Part shown: positions 54,682 to 61,770 of the stretch, one piece after another
Position numbering within the stretch: position 1 is the stretch's first letter
Layout: every line of letters starts with the position of its first letter
Notes under the pieces: model-generated
Databases searched by the model: none
What the model was told of the DNA's origin: nothing
The model's input: only the letters and a program-made list of their open reading frames with translations
Translations under genes and position numbers: made by a program
IMG/VR virus record: IMGVR_UViG_3300042691_028844
Span: 22,581-86,580 of that record
Origin: a virus
Direction: 5' to 3' (one strand)
DNA length: 64,000 nt

Positions 54682-55563
54682 TTAGAACTCCCTCATTAAT
54701 TTTTCTATCTGATCCTTCCACTTCTCTTTTGTCCTAGCCCATAAACGTTGACAGTTTATCTGCAGCGTTTCTGTTTTGTGTAACTCTATAGTTTTATTTA
54801 CTTGTTCTCTGCATTCTTGCCAAGAGTCTCCGAGAATAAACGGTAGTTCTTGCTCGCCTTCGAAAATTGCGTGCCAGTAGCTCGGGTGAATCGGCACTCG
54901 TTCGGTCCGTTTTAGCGCGACCGGGATGCAACCGGCCTCAAGGGCTTCGTATATCCGAAAGCTATCCATGCTGTCTTGCCCCGGCGGACATAACGCAAAT
55001 ACACTGTCATTAAGAACGCTGGCGTATTCTTCTACCCCTAATCCGTCCGCTGCATTAAATCCCGAGCAGTAGTGGATTTTGCCTACTTGCAAGTCTTTAA
55101 AGCACTCAGTCATCACACCCCGCTCACCGTGGGGAGTACCAGCAAAACACCACCAGTACTTTCGCTCATATATTGATTTTTCTTTTAACCGTCCGTTAAT
55201 AAATCCTCTTTTATACCCGAGTCCTATCGTTGTTACCTTCGGGTGCCCAAATAGCCACGGGTTTACGTAATTCCGTATTGAGAACAAGCACGAGGGATCG
55301 TGCAGCCATTCACACGGTTCGATAAGATTTTCGTCCGATAATAATAAGACACCATACTTTTTATGGTTTTGTCTAAGATCTTCTAGAATGTATCTATAAT
55401 TTACTGCATGGTTACCTATAATCAAAGTGTTTTTATCAACTAAACTATCCTTTACTACGTCTCTGACTATGTGTATAGCTTCGATTTGTAGAATCTCTTG
55501 TAGCCAGTCAAGTTCAAATAAATCCGGGTCCTGTGTGACCCACTGAATATTTAAATTGTTCAA
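54682..55563 (-). CDS. Exostosin/GT47-like glycosyltransferase (about 293 aa)
   Basis: EYASVLNDSVFALCPPGQDS, then MDSFRIYEALEAGCIPVALK are the nucleotide-sugar binding part of GT47/exostosin proteins. The N-terminal half is a Rossmann-like GT-B lobe (LIIGNHAVNYRYI, GVLLLSDENLIEP). The frame is open to GTG 55581, but the TATACT box at 55588-55593 would start RNA about there, so TTG 55563 (MNNLNIQWVTQDPD) is preferred; leaderless use of the GTG is possible. Sugar and acceptor unknown. Leftward, flanked by lysis-type genes. Confidence 0.75.
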   Translation of the reverse strand: MNNLNIQWVTQDPDLFELDWLQEILQIEAIHIVRDVVKDSLVDKNTLIIGNHAVNYRYILEDLRQNHKKYGVLLLSDENLIEPCEWLHDPSCLFSIRNYVNPWLFGHPKVTTIGLGYKRGFINGRLKEKSIYERKYWWCFAGTPHGERGVMTECFKDLQVGKIHYCSGFNAADGLGVEEYASVLNDSVFALCPPGQDSMDSFRIYEALEAGCIPVALKRTERVPIHPSYWHAIFEGEQELPFILGDSWQECREQVNKTIELHKTETLQINCQRLWARTKEKWKDQIEKLMREF

Positions 55564-55587
55564 TTTACTTATGTGAAGCACCTAGGC

Positions 55588-55593
55588 AGTATA
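55588..55593 (-). promoter_or_regulatory. -10 box TATACT (minus strand)
   Basis: AAGGCTATACTGCC on the minus strand, just upstream of the GT47-like gene, preceded by TTGACA only six bases away (too close for a -35). Confidence 0.5.
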
Positions 55594-55601
55594 GCCTTCT
55601 G

Positions 55602-55871
55602 TCAAGGCTTATCCTTCATAATCAGTTGATCCAGTTTGTCGTTGATGCTGCTGAGTCTGCGCCTAATATCGTCTAACTGCACCTCCAGATCTGCTTTTAA
55701 CACATACTTAATTGGCAACTCGTTTAATCTAGTTTCCACTGACTCTATCTTGTTTTTTACCGAATCGAATCGTGTGTCAATCACCCGCTGGCGCTGCTGG
55801 TGGTTCCAAGTCAAAAAAGCTGTCACAGCCGCTCCTAAAGCTACGACCGTTTCGGGTCCCACGTTCCACAA
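55602..55871 (-). CDS. Membrane-anchored coiled-coil protein (89 aa)
   Basis: Residues 5-22 (GPETVVALGAAVTAFLTWNH) are one TM segment; the rest is a coiled coil (RFDSVKNKIESVETRLNELP, LDDIRRRLSSINDKLDQLI). Layout is that of small phage lysis membrane proteins (holin or spanin-like). The protein at 60450 has the same layout. Nearby endolysin supports a lysis role; not proven. Confidence 0.6.
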   Translation of the reverse strand: MWNVGPETVVALGAAVTAFLTWNHQQRQRVIDTRFDSVKNKIESVETRLNELPIKYVLKADLEVQLDDIRRRLSSINDKLDQLIMKDKP

Positions 55872-55943
55872 ACTAACTTTTTAAATTCTACTTTCTTCCG
55901 GTTCGTTTCGATTTTTTTACAATTCTTGCTACGGTTTTTTGCC

Positions 55944-55949
55944 TACACT
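55944..55949 (+). promoter_or_regulatory. -10-like box TACACT
   Basis: GCCTACACTTGAAG lies 21 bases before the GTG at 55971; an almost identical CCTACACTTAG precedes the gene at 56371. Confidence 0.4.
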
Positions 55950-55970
55950 TGAAGCAGCCGAGCAACCCGC

Positions 55971-56282
55971 GTGGGCGAAGGGCAACTGGTTTTTAACCTT
56001 GAATGCCTCCAGAAAAATAAAGCGCGAAAACGATTCAGGCGAGACATTTTTGATTCCTGGGGCTGCTGTGCCTATTGCGGCGCTCATAGGCCCACCACCT
56101 TAGATCATGTTATTGCTAGAGCTAAAGGCGGATTGACTGTCAAGAACAATTTGGTCGCTGCTTGTGCAGCCTGTAATCTCAAAAAGGGTTCTTTGGACTT
56201 TATGGAGTGGTTCAGGGGTCAGGTGTTTTGGTCTAGTGAACGGGAGCTCAAGTTACTTGCTTGGGTTCATAACAATATTTAG
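55971..56282 (+). CDS. HNH endonuclease (103 aa)
   Basis: GTG start. CCAYCGAHRPTTLDHVIARA, KGGLTVKNNLVAACAACNLK: full HNH motif with two Cys pairs (CAYC and CAAC), the DH of the first strand, and the central Asn. Single-domain HNH nucleases act in phage packaging or as mobile endonucleases. It is free-standing between lysis-type genes, with its own TACACT box, so a mobile element origin is possible. Confidence 0.85.
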   Translation: MGEGQLVFNLECLQKNKARKRFRRDIFDSWGCCAYCGAHRPTTLDHVIARAKGGLTVKNNLVAACAACNLKKGSLDFMEWFRGQVFWSSERELKLLAWVHNNI

Positions 56283-56342
56283 CTGATCTTTCACTTATAT
56301 ATTTCAGTTTTTTAAGGCTCTCCGCTTTTCGTTTTTTCTCCC

Positions 56343-56348
56343 TACACT
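56343..56348 (+). promoter_or_regulatory. -10-like box TACACT
   Basis: CCCTACACTTAGTG, 22 bases before ATG 56371. Confidence 0.4.
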
Positions 56349-56370
56349 TAGTGCGCCTGAATTTTTTCTG

Positions 56371-56496
56371 ATGGCAAAACCCAAAGGCGTCTCAAACAAA
56401 ATCGAATCGAAGCCGAAGACCACTTCTATCGGCCATGGGGTGCTGTCCCGCCCGAAGCGCCGTGGACGCAAAAAGTACCGGGGACAAGGCAAATAG
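56371..56496 (+). CDS. Small very basic peptide (41 aa)
   Basis: ATG 56371. MAKPKGVSNKIESKPKTTSI then GHGVLSRPKRRGRKKYRGQG. SKPKTTSIG and KKYRGQGK-type ends occur in short basic proteins I associate with cyanophages. Probably binds nucleic acid. A leftward frame over the same DNA is only its shadow. Confidence 0.65.
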   Translation: MAKPKGVSNKIESKPKTTSIGHGVLSRPKRRGRKKYRGQGK

Positions 56497-56505
56497 TTAG
56501 TTAGC

Positions 56506-56511
56506 TAAACT
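56506..56511 (+). promoter_or_regulatory. -10-like box TAAACT
   Basis: TTAGCTAAACTTTCTC, 47 bases before ATG 56559. Confidence 0.35.
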
Positions 56512-56558
56512 TTCTCTCCGTTTATCGTTTAAAGTGTACTTACAGCTTCCTTGATAAC

Positions 56559-56996
56559 ATGGCTCAGTTCACGAAAGATTCTGAGTTAGATACAACGTTG
56601 GGTAGTGGTATCACCGCTTCCGATCGTCGAACCTGCTCAACACACTTTGATCAGCGTCGTGTTCTGAACGCCAGTGGCGTCGTTGTTAACTCCGCTACTT
56701 CTAAAACTTATACTGCTGACGGTTACTACAAAATTTCTGATTTTTATCCGCTTACTTTTAACGCAACTGGTATTCTTCAGGTGAACATCCGGGAGCAGAG
56801 AAACTGCGGCAACGTCGTCATCCTTAACGCTTCTGGTGTCGAGATTATTGAAGCGTCGCCGTCTAAACTCAGTTCCCGCCAAAACAGCATTACGACCAGG
56901 ACTATTAACGCTTCTGGTACGCACTATGCGTACGTTGAGCTTTACGGGCGTAGTAGCGCATCCTATAAGATTGGTATTGACTTGTACAGCAGCTGA
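56559..56996 (+). CDS. Beta-rich virion-type protein (145 aa)
   Basis: Starts MAQFTKDSELDTTLGSGITA; beta-rich, Ser/Thr/Asn-rich with NASG repeated four times (VLNASGVVV, ILNASGVEI, TINASGTHY). End HYAYVELYGRSSASYKIGI. A small surface protein or fibre fragment is likely. Five bases before the endolysin. Confidence 0.62.
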   Translation: MAQFTKDSELDTTLGSGITASDRRTCSTHFDQRRVLNASGVVVNSATSKTYTADGYYKISDFYPLTFNATGILQVNIREQRNCGNVVILNASGVEIIEASPSKLSSRQNSITTRTINASGTHYAYVELYGRSSASYKIGIDLYSS

Positions 56997-57001
56997 TTTG
57001 C

Positions 57002-58267
57002 ATGAAAACCGGGCAGAAAGGTGTTGACCTTATTAAACAATTCGAGGGTCTTCGCCTAGTCGGGTACTTGTGTCCCGCGAATGTCCCCACCGTGGGCTAC
57101 GGAACTACGGGCCCAAATATTCGCGTCGGTATGCGAATTACGGAGGGTGAGGCTGAGGAGTATCTGCGGAACTCCTTAACTTCTATTGAGCAGGGTATCG
57201 GTAAAACTGTTACTGTTTCTCTAAATCAGAATGAGTTTGATGCTTTAGTCAGCTTTGCTTATAACGTTGGCTCTAGCGCATTATACAATTCGACTCTAAT
57301 CAGACTGTTAAATTCCGAGACAGACAAGAAAACTGTTGCCGCTGAATTTTTTCGCTGGGATAAAGTAAACGGAAAACCTATTCTTGGGTTAACCCGACGC
57401 CGCAAAGCTGAACACGATTTATTCTTAACTCTCCCCAATCCTATTGAAATGACTTCTTCGATTTTTGCTGTTGAGGACACCTGGCTAAAGCGGGAGCCGC
57501 TACAGGCGTCTGAGCTCCCTGCTGAAAAGAAACTGTTTGTCCCCCAAGGTAGCGCTCACCAATGGGACTCAATCGAGCAGATCGCTGGTGAACCCCACTA
57601 CAAAGTGCATTTAACCCGCCACCCGGAACAGCCGTGGTGGTTCTGGCCCAGCCATTTCAAGATTGTTAACGAGAGTCACCCCCTCGCACCTACTCCTCCG
57701 GCTACACCTAGCGCAGCAGTTATCGGTGTTACGCCCCCTCCGGTGCTGGATGTTCCGTACTATTCACAGTTAGACAATAGTCGGGACCCGTACAGAACAT
57801 GCTTCAGTAGCTCCTGCGCCATGCTGCTAAAGTATTTGAAACCAAAAGCCATCAAGAGCGACGACGAATACATCAACACTGTCTTTAGCTACGGGGATAC
57901 TACCGACGCTTCTGTTCAAATAAAAGCACTCAAGCACTACGGCGTAACCGCTCAGTTCAAACAAACCGGCTCGTGGGCAGAGCTGACGCGTTTAATTCGC
58001 GTCGGTATTCCTATTCCTATCGGATTTCTTCATAAAGGGCGTGTTGATGCTCCTACCGGCGGAGGACACTGGCTCACGGTTATCGGAGTTTGGAAGAATT
58101 ATCAGGGTGTAATTGTCAACGATCCTTTTGGGGAATTGGATCTTGTTAGCGGCACGTACCTCAATACCAACGGTAAAGCCCTGCGGTATAGTCAAAAGAA
58201 CCTTGGTCCCCGCTGGTTGCCTGAAGGGCCCAAGTCTGGCTGGTACATTGAGGCTATCTCTTGGTGA
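57002..58267 (+). CDS. Endolysin: GH24 lysozyme plus C39-like peptidase (421 aa)
   Basis: N-terminal GH24 (res. 1-145): FEGLRLVGYLCPANVPTVGY with E15, C24 and T30 in the spacing of the T4 lysozyme E11-D20-T26 triad (Asp replaced by Cys, common in this family). Residues 155-220 are an SH3-like linker domain (LKREPLQASELPAEKKLFVP). C-terminal C39-like (res. 240-421): VPYYSQLDNSRDPYRTCFSS with C267, GGGHWLTVIGV with H356 and VNDPFG with D374. The first domain cleaves glycan; the second may cut peptide or bind wall. Lysis of the host is the likely role. Confidence 0.85.
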   Translation: MKTGQKGVDLIKQFEGLRLVGYLCPANVPTVGYGTTGPNIRVGMRITEGEAEEYLRNSLTSIEQGIGKTVTVSLNQNEFDALVSFAYNVGSSALYNSTLIRLLNSETDKKTVAAEFFRWDKVNGKPILGLTRRRKAEHDLFLTLPNPIEMTSSIFAVEDTWLKREPLQASELPAEKKLFVPQGSAHQWDSIEQIAGEPHYKVHLTRHPEQPWWFWPSHFKIVNESHPLAPTPPATPSAAVIGVTPPPVLDVPYYSQLDNSRDPYRTCFSSSCAMLLKYLKPKAIKSDDEYINTVFSYGDTTDASVQIKALKHYGVTAQFKQTGSWAELTRLIRVGIPIPIGFLHKGRVDAPTGGGHWLTVIGVWKNYQGVIVNDPFGELDLVSGTYLNTNGKALRYSQKNLGPRWLPEGPKSGWYIEAISW

Positions 58268-58269
58268 TT

Positions 58270-58509
58270 ATGAAACTGACGAACACCTACGACATCGAGA
58301 ATGTTCTTCTGACTTGGGATGTTGTCGCAGAGGAAAGAAAAGCTAACTTCATGGAGTTCTTGTACCGCAAATACCAGCCAGAAAATCACTGCTATACAGG
58401 TCTTGCAGATAGATTTAAAGAGGAGCTCTTTCTCACATTCCGTGATAAGGGCCCCCATGCAGTTCTTGAGCTGCGGAATATCGAGCACTTAGCAGCCCCT
58501 CGTGGCTAA
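58270..58509 (+). CDS. Small helical protein (79 aa)
   Basis: ATG 58270 (MKLTNTYDIENVLLTWDVVA) is preferred to the start at 58261 inside the endolysin gene. Helical, acidic and basic residues mixed (RFKEELFLTFRDKG). No family recognised. Two bases after the endolysin. Confidence 0.58.
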   Translation: MKLTNTYDIENVLLTWDVVAEERKANFMEFLYRKYQPENHCYTGLADRFKEELFLTFRDKGPHAVLELRNIEHLAAPRG

Positions 58510-58513
58510 TTAG

Positions 58514-58741
58514 ATGACTTCCGACCGTAACTATCGTGAAGAGTACGATTCGTATCACGGTACGGAGTCTCAGAAGAGACGCCGAGCAGCTCGAAATAAG
58601 GCTCGTCGCCGTCTAGAGCGAGCCGGCAGAGTCTCAAAAGGAGACGGACGGGATGTAGACCATAAAGACGGCAATCCTCTTAACAACAGTTCAGCTAATA
58701 TACGTGTAATCAGTCAAAGTAAAAATCGAGGGGACCACTGA
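58514..58741 (+). CDS. HNH-fold small phage protein (75 aa)
   Basis: Pattern NYREEYDSYHGTESQKRRRA, ARNKARRRLERAGRVSKGDG, RDVDHKDGNPLNNSSANIRV. DVDHKDGNPLNNSxxNxRV is an HNH-type core (the DH and the NPLNN-N helix). A widespread small protein in marine phages. May bind or nick DNA. One-base overlap with the next gene. Confidence 0.78.
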   Translation: MTSDRNYREEYDSYHGTESQKRRRAARNKARRRLERAGRVSKGDGRDVDHKDGNPLNNSSANIRVISQSKNRGDH

Positions 58742-59244
58742 TGGCTGTTTTACCTCAACCCGGTGCGGCTCCGGTCCCCGAACTCAACCCGGAAATGCGC
58801 TTTCCGGCTGGCTTGACGGGCTATAACACCCCGCTTCTGGCTTCAATTCGCCGGAGTATGGTCTTCGACCACAACGGTTCTACGCGGGTTGCGGCGCAGC
58901 TTGAAAAGGATCTCGGGTCCTACAGCCGTGCTCCGGTCCCGCCTGTCGAGTACGGCGAAGGGAACATCAAAAAATCGACCTACGTCAGCGGCGTGGCCGG
59001 GTACAACCAGCAAGCTATTGCTCTGCCGGATAGTCCCGATGATATGACTCAGGAAGAGTACATGCTGTCGTTCGCTCAGAACAAGCCTGAAAGCCGTGAG
59101 CGTATGCGGTTAGCTATGTCTCTGCCTGTGCAAAACTTTTTACGTCGGCCCCCTGTGAGTTCAGAGTATCCACTGAACACACACAATATGGCCAATAACC
59201 TTCTGGCTGCATCTAAACTTAAAGTACAGGAGGCAAAAAATTGA
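58741..59244 (+). CDS. Hypothetical virion-cluster protein (167 aa)
   Basis: Starts MAVLPQPGAAPVPELNPEMR; Pro/Ala/Met-rich with YVSGVAGYNQQAIALPDSPD and MTQEEYMLSFAQNKPESRER. Resembles the small Pro/Met-rich protein at 9030. Stop overlaps the next TTG start by four bases. Confidence 0.6.
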   Translation: MAVLPQPGAAPVPELNPEMRFPAGLTGYNTPLLASIRRSMVFDHNGSTRVAAQLEKDLGSYSRAPVPPVEYGEGNIKKSTYVSGVAGYNQQAIALPDSPDDMTQEEYMLSFAQNKPESRERMRLAMSLPVQNFLRRPPVSSEYPLNTHNMANNLLAASKLKVQEAKN

Positions 59245-59366
59245 ACGACTTTCCTATCCGTTTAGCGGGTCAGAGGCTATCCTTTAACCCCAGAGAGCTC
59301 CGGGGTCTTACAGCTTCGGATATCACCAAGCGTTTACGGTACGAACAAACTTTCCCCAGAACTTGA
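59241..59366 (+). CDS. Small basic peptide (41 aa), TTG start
   Basis: AGGAGG (59228-59233) precedes TTG 59241, seven bases away, giving MNDFPIRLAGQRLSFNPREL and a basic end. The strong ribosome site and four-base overlap with the preceding stop support it. The RLAGxxLxF motif recurs at the start of the next protein. Confidence 0.55.
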   Translation: MNDFPIRLAGQRLSFNPRELRGLTASDITKRLRYEQTFPRT

Positions 59367-59367
59367 T

Positions 59368-59541
59368 ATGAGACTCGCCGGCACTGAGCTTGATTTTGAT
59401 CTTGCTGCCGATTCTGATGTGGAGGCGAGCAGATTTGCTGGCGCCATCGGCGTGGCCAATCCTGAGCTAGTCGACCGAATCAAAGCTACGATTGCCGGAG
59501 CTGTACCGGAGTTCGGCACTCTTGACGAATCCCCTGAGTGA
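59368..59541 (+). CDS. Small acidic protein (57 aa)
   Basis: ATG 59368; 57 residues starting MRLAGTELDFDLAADSDVEA and ending GTLDESPE. RLAGTELDF parallels RLAGQRLSF of the preceding peptide, so the two may be related and complementary in charge. It overlaps the thyX start region by about 20 bases in another frame. Confidence 0.55.
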   Translation: MRLAGTELDFDLAADSDVEASRFAGAIGVANPELVDRIKATIAGAVPEFGTLDESPE

Positions 59542-60250
59542 CTTAAATAAGGTCAGCCTTGATTGGATTACGGAGGAGCCTGAGCGTGTTTTAGCTCGTC
59601 ACGCTCGGGTTTCCACAGAAAATCCGGACCGACCTGAGTTTATAAAGCTGTTAAAGTACTGCATTCAGAAGGGACACGTTAGCGTTTTTGAGCAAGTTTG
59701 TGCCAGCTATGAAATCATAACGACTAGAGATATTTCCGCTCAGATTATCCGTCATAAGTCTTTTTCGTTCCAGGAGACTAGCCAGCGCTATTGCGACCCT
59801 AACAAGGTGCTTTCAGGTCTCGCCGGGGATCCAGCGTTCTTTGAGCTGCGGCGCCAAGACCTGAAAAACAGACAAAATAGTGTTGAGTACGACGATTTGT
59901 TTATCGAGGAACAGTACAGGGGTAAGATTCGTCTGGTTTGGTCTATGGCTCAGAATTTATACGAAGCCATGGTTGAGGACGGCGTGGCAAAAGAGTGCGC
60001 TCGGAGAGTTCTTCCTATCGGATCCCCTACGCGCTTACATATGCAAGGTACTCTGAGAAGCTGGTTATTTTTTGTTGGTGTTCGCTCTGCGCCTGGTACA
60101 CAAAAAGAACACAAGTATATAGCTAACTGTATCGGCCGGGATCTTCGCCTTCGGATGCCTGATGTCATTTCAGCCGTTATCGAGGCTGCTACCTCCGACG
60201 CTTCCCTTGGCTTGGCCGGTTGGGCTCATATTGATGAGCTTAATCCATGA
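59522..60250 (+). CDS. thyX: Flavin-dependent thymidylate synthase ThyX
   Basis: Signature RHKSFSFQETSQRY (res. 77-90 from the TTG at 59522) is the ThyX motif for FAD and dUMP binding; also HVSVFEQVCASYEI, CARRVLPIG and RSWLFFVGVRSAPGTQKEHK. It makes dTMP from dUMP with methylenetetrahydrofolate and FADH2, using dUMP that the dCMP deaminase at 12.6 kb would supply. The frame is open from 59492; TTG 59522 (MTNPLSDLNKVSLDWITEEP) gives about 242 residues. The 3' end overlaps the leftward gene by 11 bases. Confidence 0.92.
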   Translation: MTNPLSDLNKVSLDWITEEPERVLARHARVSTENPDRPEFIKLLKYCIQKGHVSVFEQVCASYEIITTRDISAQIIRHKSFSFQETSQRYCDPNKVLSGLAGDPAFFELRRQDLKNRQNSVEYDDLFIEEQYRGKIRLVWSMAQNLYEAMVEDGVAKECARRVLPIGSPTRLHMQGTLRSWLFFVGVRSAPGTQKEHKYIANCIGRDLRLRMPDVISAVIEAATSDASLGLAGWAHIDELNP

Positions 60251-60410
60251 TGCTCTTGATCGCTGTTCGTACGATCGCCTGCCTTAACTGTTTTTCTTTT
60301 TCTTCGACAAGATGATGGCTGCTGACGATGCAGCAGGCTGTGATACCTTCTTCAGAAAGGCACACTCTTATACAACCGTCGTCGAGAGTACTGAGAACTA
60401 ATTCGCTCAT
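60240..60410 (-). CDS. Small hypothetical protein (56 aa)
   Basis: ATG 60410; 56 residues starting MSELVLSTLDDGCIRVCLSE, with beta then helix (KEKQLRQAIVRTAIKSIMD). Convergent with thyX, overlapping by 11 bases. Plausible small alpha/beta fold; function unknown. Confidence 0.58.
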   Translation of the reverse strand: MSELVLSTLDDGCIRVCLSEEGITACCIVSSHHLVEEKEKQLRQAIVRTAIKSIMD

Positions 60411-60449
60411 ATTCAGTTTTGGTTTTACTTATGCTAGCAGCTGTTTCGA

Positions 60450-60689
60450 TTACTGCTCCTTCCGGAGTTCTTGCAGGAGATACTGTTTTAAAGCTTGATC
60501 GGCCGGCGTGGGGGACGACTTAAGGTCAATTTCCAGTATCCGCAGCTTTAATTGTTTAGCGTAGTACTCCTCTAGCTGTTGTTTTACTTCAGCTGATTTT
60601 GCATAACGAGTTTCTATTGTTATTGTCCCGCCTATAATTGCTGTAAGTAGAGCTATTACCGCTCCTACAGTTGTTACCCAGCGATCCAT
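60450..60689 (-). CDS. Membrane-anchored coiled-coil protein (79 aa)
   Basis: Residues 3-25 (RWVTTVGAVIALLTAIIGGT) are a TM segment; the rest is a charged coiled coil (KQQLEEYYAKQLKLRILEID). Same layout as 55602-55871: N-in short tail, TM, coil. Spanin- or holin-like lysis role is possible. TACTAT box (60704-60709 reversed) 15-20 bases upstream. Confidence 0.6.
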   Translation of the reverse strand: MDRWVTTVGAVIALLTAIIGGTITIETRYAKSAEVKQQLEEYYAKQLKLRILEIDLKSSPTPADQALKQYLLQELRKEQ

Positions 60690-60717
60690 CGAACCGAAAT
60701 GGACATAGTAGCTCTGC

Positions 60718-60801
60718 TTATTGTACTGACGATATGTACAATACTCCTATTGCAACAGCTGTAAAAATACAGAAGATCAGGGCGGCAGTGTCGTCGTTCA
60801 T
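60718..60801 (-). CDS. Tiny membrane peptide (27 aa)
   Basis: ATG 60801 gives 27 residues with one hydrophobic helix (AALIFCIFTAVAIGVLYISS). It lies directly upstream of the TM/coil protein and could be a lysis-timing peptide. Very short, so evidence is weak; the hydrophobic pattern and position are the only support. Confidence 0.4.
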   Translation of the reverse strand: MNDDTAALIFCIFTAVAIGVLYISSVQ

Positions 60802-60823
60802 TTTCTGCTCTGGGCAACCCCTA

Positions 60824-61060
60824 TTATCCCCACAGAGCTAAAACTTCGCGAGCGAACGCCACTTCCTCTTCGCGATATCCCGAATCCGGAAAAAATCTTT
60901 CTGCGAGCATCAGCAACTGGCGCCGCGTGGGCCGATCTCCGGACTCGGATTCTAGCTCAATCGCAGCTTTTAGTTTTTTTATAGCGTTATCCCATTCCTC
61001 AAAAACCCCATTTTCTCTGATATCTATCAGTTCTTTACATAGTTGTTTGTAGTCTGTCAT
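60824..61060 (-). CDS. Small helical protein (78 aa)
   Basis: Starts MTDYKQLCKELIDIRENGVF; helical, with ELESESGDRPTRRQLLMLAE and EEEVAFAREVLALWG. Similar in style to the MTLDYRAMCAELVDAL protein at 63159 (both open with DYxxxCxEL), so the two are probably paralogues. TAAAAT box 27 bases upstream (61087-61092). Confidence 0.65.
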   Translation of the reverse strand: MTDYKQLCKELIDIRENGVFEEWDNAIKKLKAAIELESESGDRPTRRQLLMLAERFFPDSGYREEEVAFAREVLALWG

Positions 61061-61102
61061 TGTCTTAGATTCGGATTTGCTAGATGATTTTAGTGCCGAT
61101 GT

Positions 61103-61297
61103 TTAGTTTGTCAGTTTAGTGGGGACTACAATCGCACTTCGCCTCTCTGCTCCGCAGCTTGGGCAGAAGTTAAAGCGATGCCGAGTGCCGGTCAGATGAG
61201 GAATCCGGTAGACACCTTCTGTGTCCCCAAACCAGTTGGCAGAATCTGCCCAGCTCTCCCGTGCTTCGCAGCACTCCGGTGTGGTGCGTTCAGCCAT
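61103..61297 (-). CDS. Small zinc-type protein (64 aa)
   Basis: CCEARESW near the start and FNFCPSCGAERR near the end give CC...CxxC, a probable zinc site. Middle WFGDTEGVYRIPHLTGTRHR. Overlaps the next gene by eight bases. First Cys-bearing member of the leftward small-gene array; function unknown. Confidence 0.65.
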   Translation of the reverse strand: MAERTTPECCEARESWADSANWFGDTEGVYRIPHLTGTRHRFNFCPSCGAERRSAIVVPTKLTN

Positions 61298-61550
61298 TGC
61301 TCCCCTCCAGCTCGGCGGCGATGATAAGCAGGTCGTTGCGAATCATCATGCGCTGAATGCCGCGATCGGATTTGGTGCTGCATACAGGCACCACCTGATC
61401 CGCAGCGGCCCGCAGGGCAGCGGCAACGTTTTCACGCAAGTCATCCATCTGCAAGCCAGTGTCTTCTGCGTCCCCAAGGAAGGCATCTAGCACCGCTTGC
61501 GCGGCGGGGGAGAAGACCTTTTTCGTGGTGTCACGAAATTGGTTAGCCAT
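61290..61550 (-). CDS. MTDLSPAA-family small protein, variant (86 aa)
   Basis: ATG 61550 (MANQFRDTTKKVFSPAAQAV) is chosen; earlier start would lie in the next gene. It contains the family core FSPAAQAVLDAFLGD and ENVAAALRAAADQVVP, then IRNDLLIIAAELEGSNG. The family is an all-helical small protein; function unknown. Overlaps both neighbours by eight bases. Confidence 0.68.
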   Translation of the reverse strand: MANQFRDTTKKVFSPAAQAVLDAFLGDAEDTGLQMDDLRENVAAALRAAADQVVPVCSTKSDRGIQRMMIRNDLLIIAAELEGSNG

Positions 61551-61770
61551 TTGCGCCCTCCAGCTCGGCGGCGATGGCGAGGATTTGGCGGCGGATGGAA
61601 AACGCTGCTTCACTCGGCCAGATTTTGGATCCCCCAGGTGTTACCTCGGGCTCTGGCACCATCAGATCCGCAGCAGCCCGCAGGGCGGCGGCTACACGCT
61701 TTTCAAGCTCGGGCCCTTTGTAAATGGCTTGGTCCAGCACCGCCTGGGCGGCGGGGGAGAGGTCAGTCAT
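61543..61770 (-). CDS. MTDLSPAA-family small protein (75 aa)
   Basis: ATG 61770: MTDLSPAAQAVLDQAIYKGP, then KRVAAALRAAADLMVPEPEV, and ends RRQILAIAAELEGANG. Full-length member of the family: start module, AAALRAAADxxVP helix, and IAAELEG end. Overlaps the next gene by eight bases. Confidence 0.7.
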   Translation of the reverse strand: MTDLSPAAQAVLDQAIYKGPELEKRVAAALRAAADLMVPEPEVTPGGSKIWPSEAAFSIRRQILAIAAELEGANG

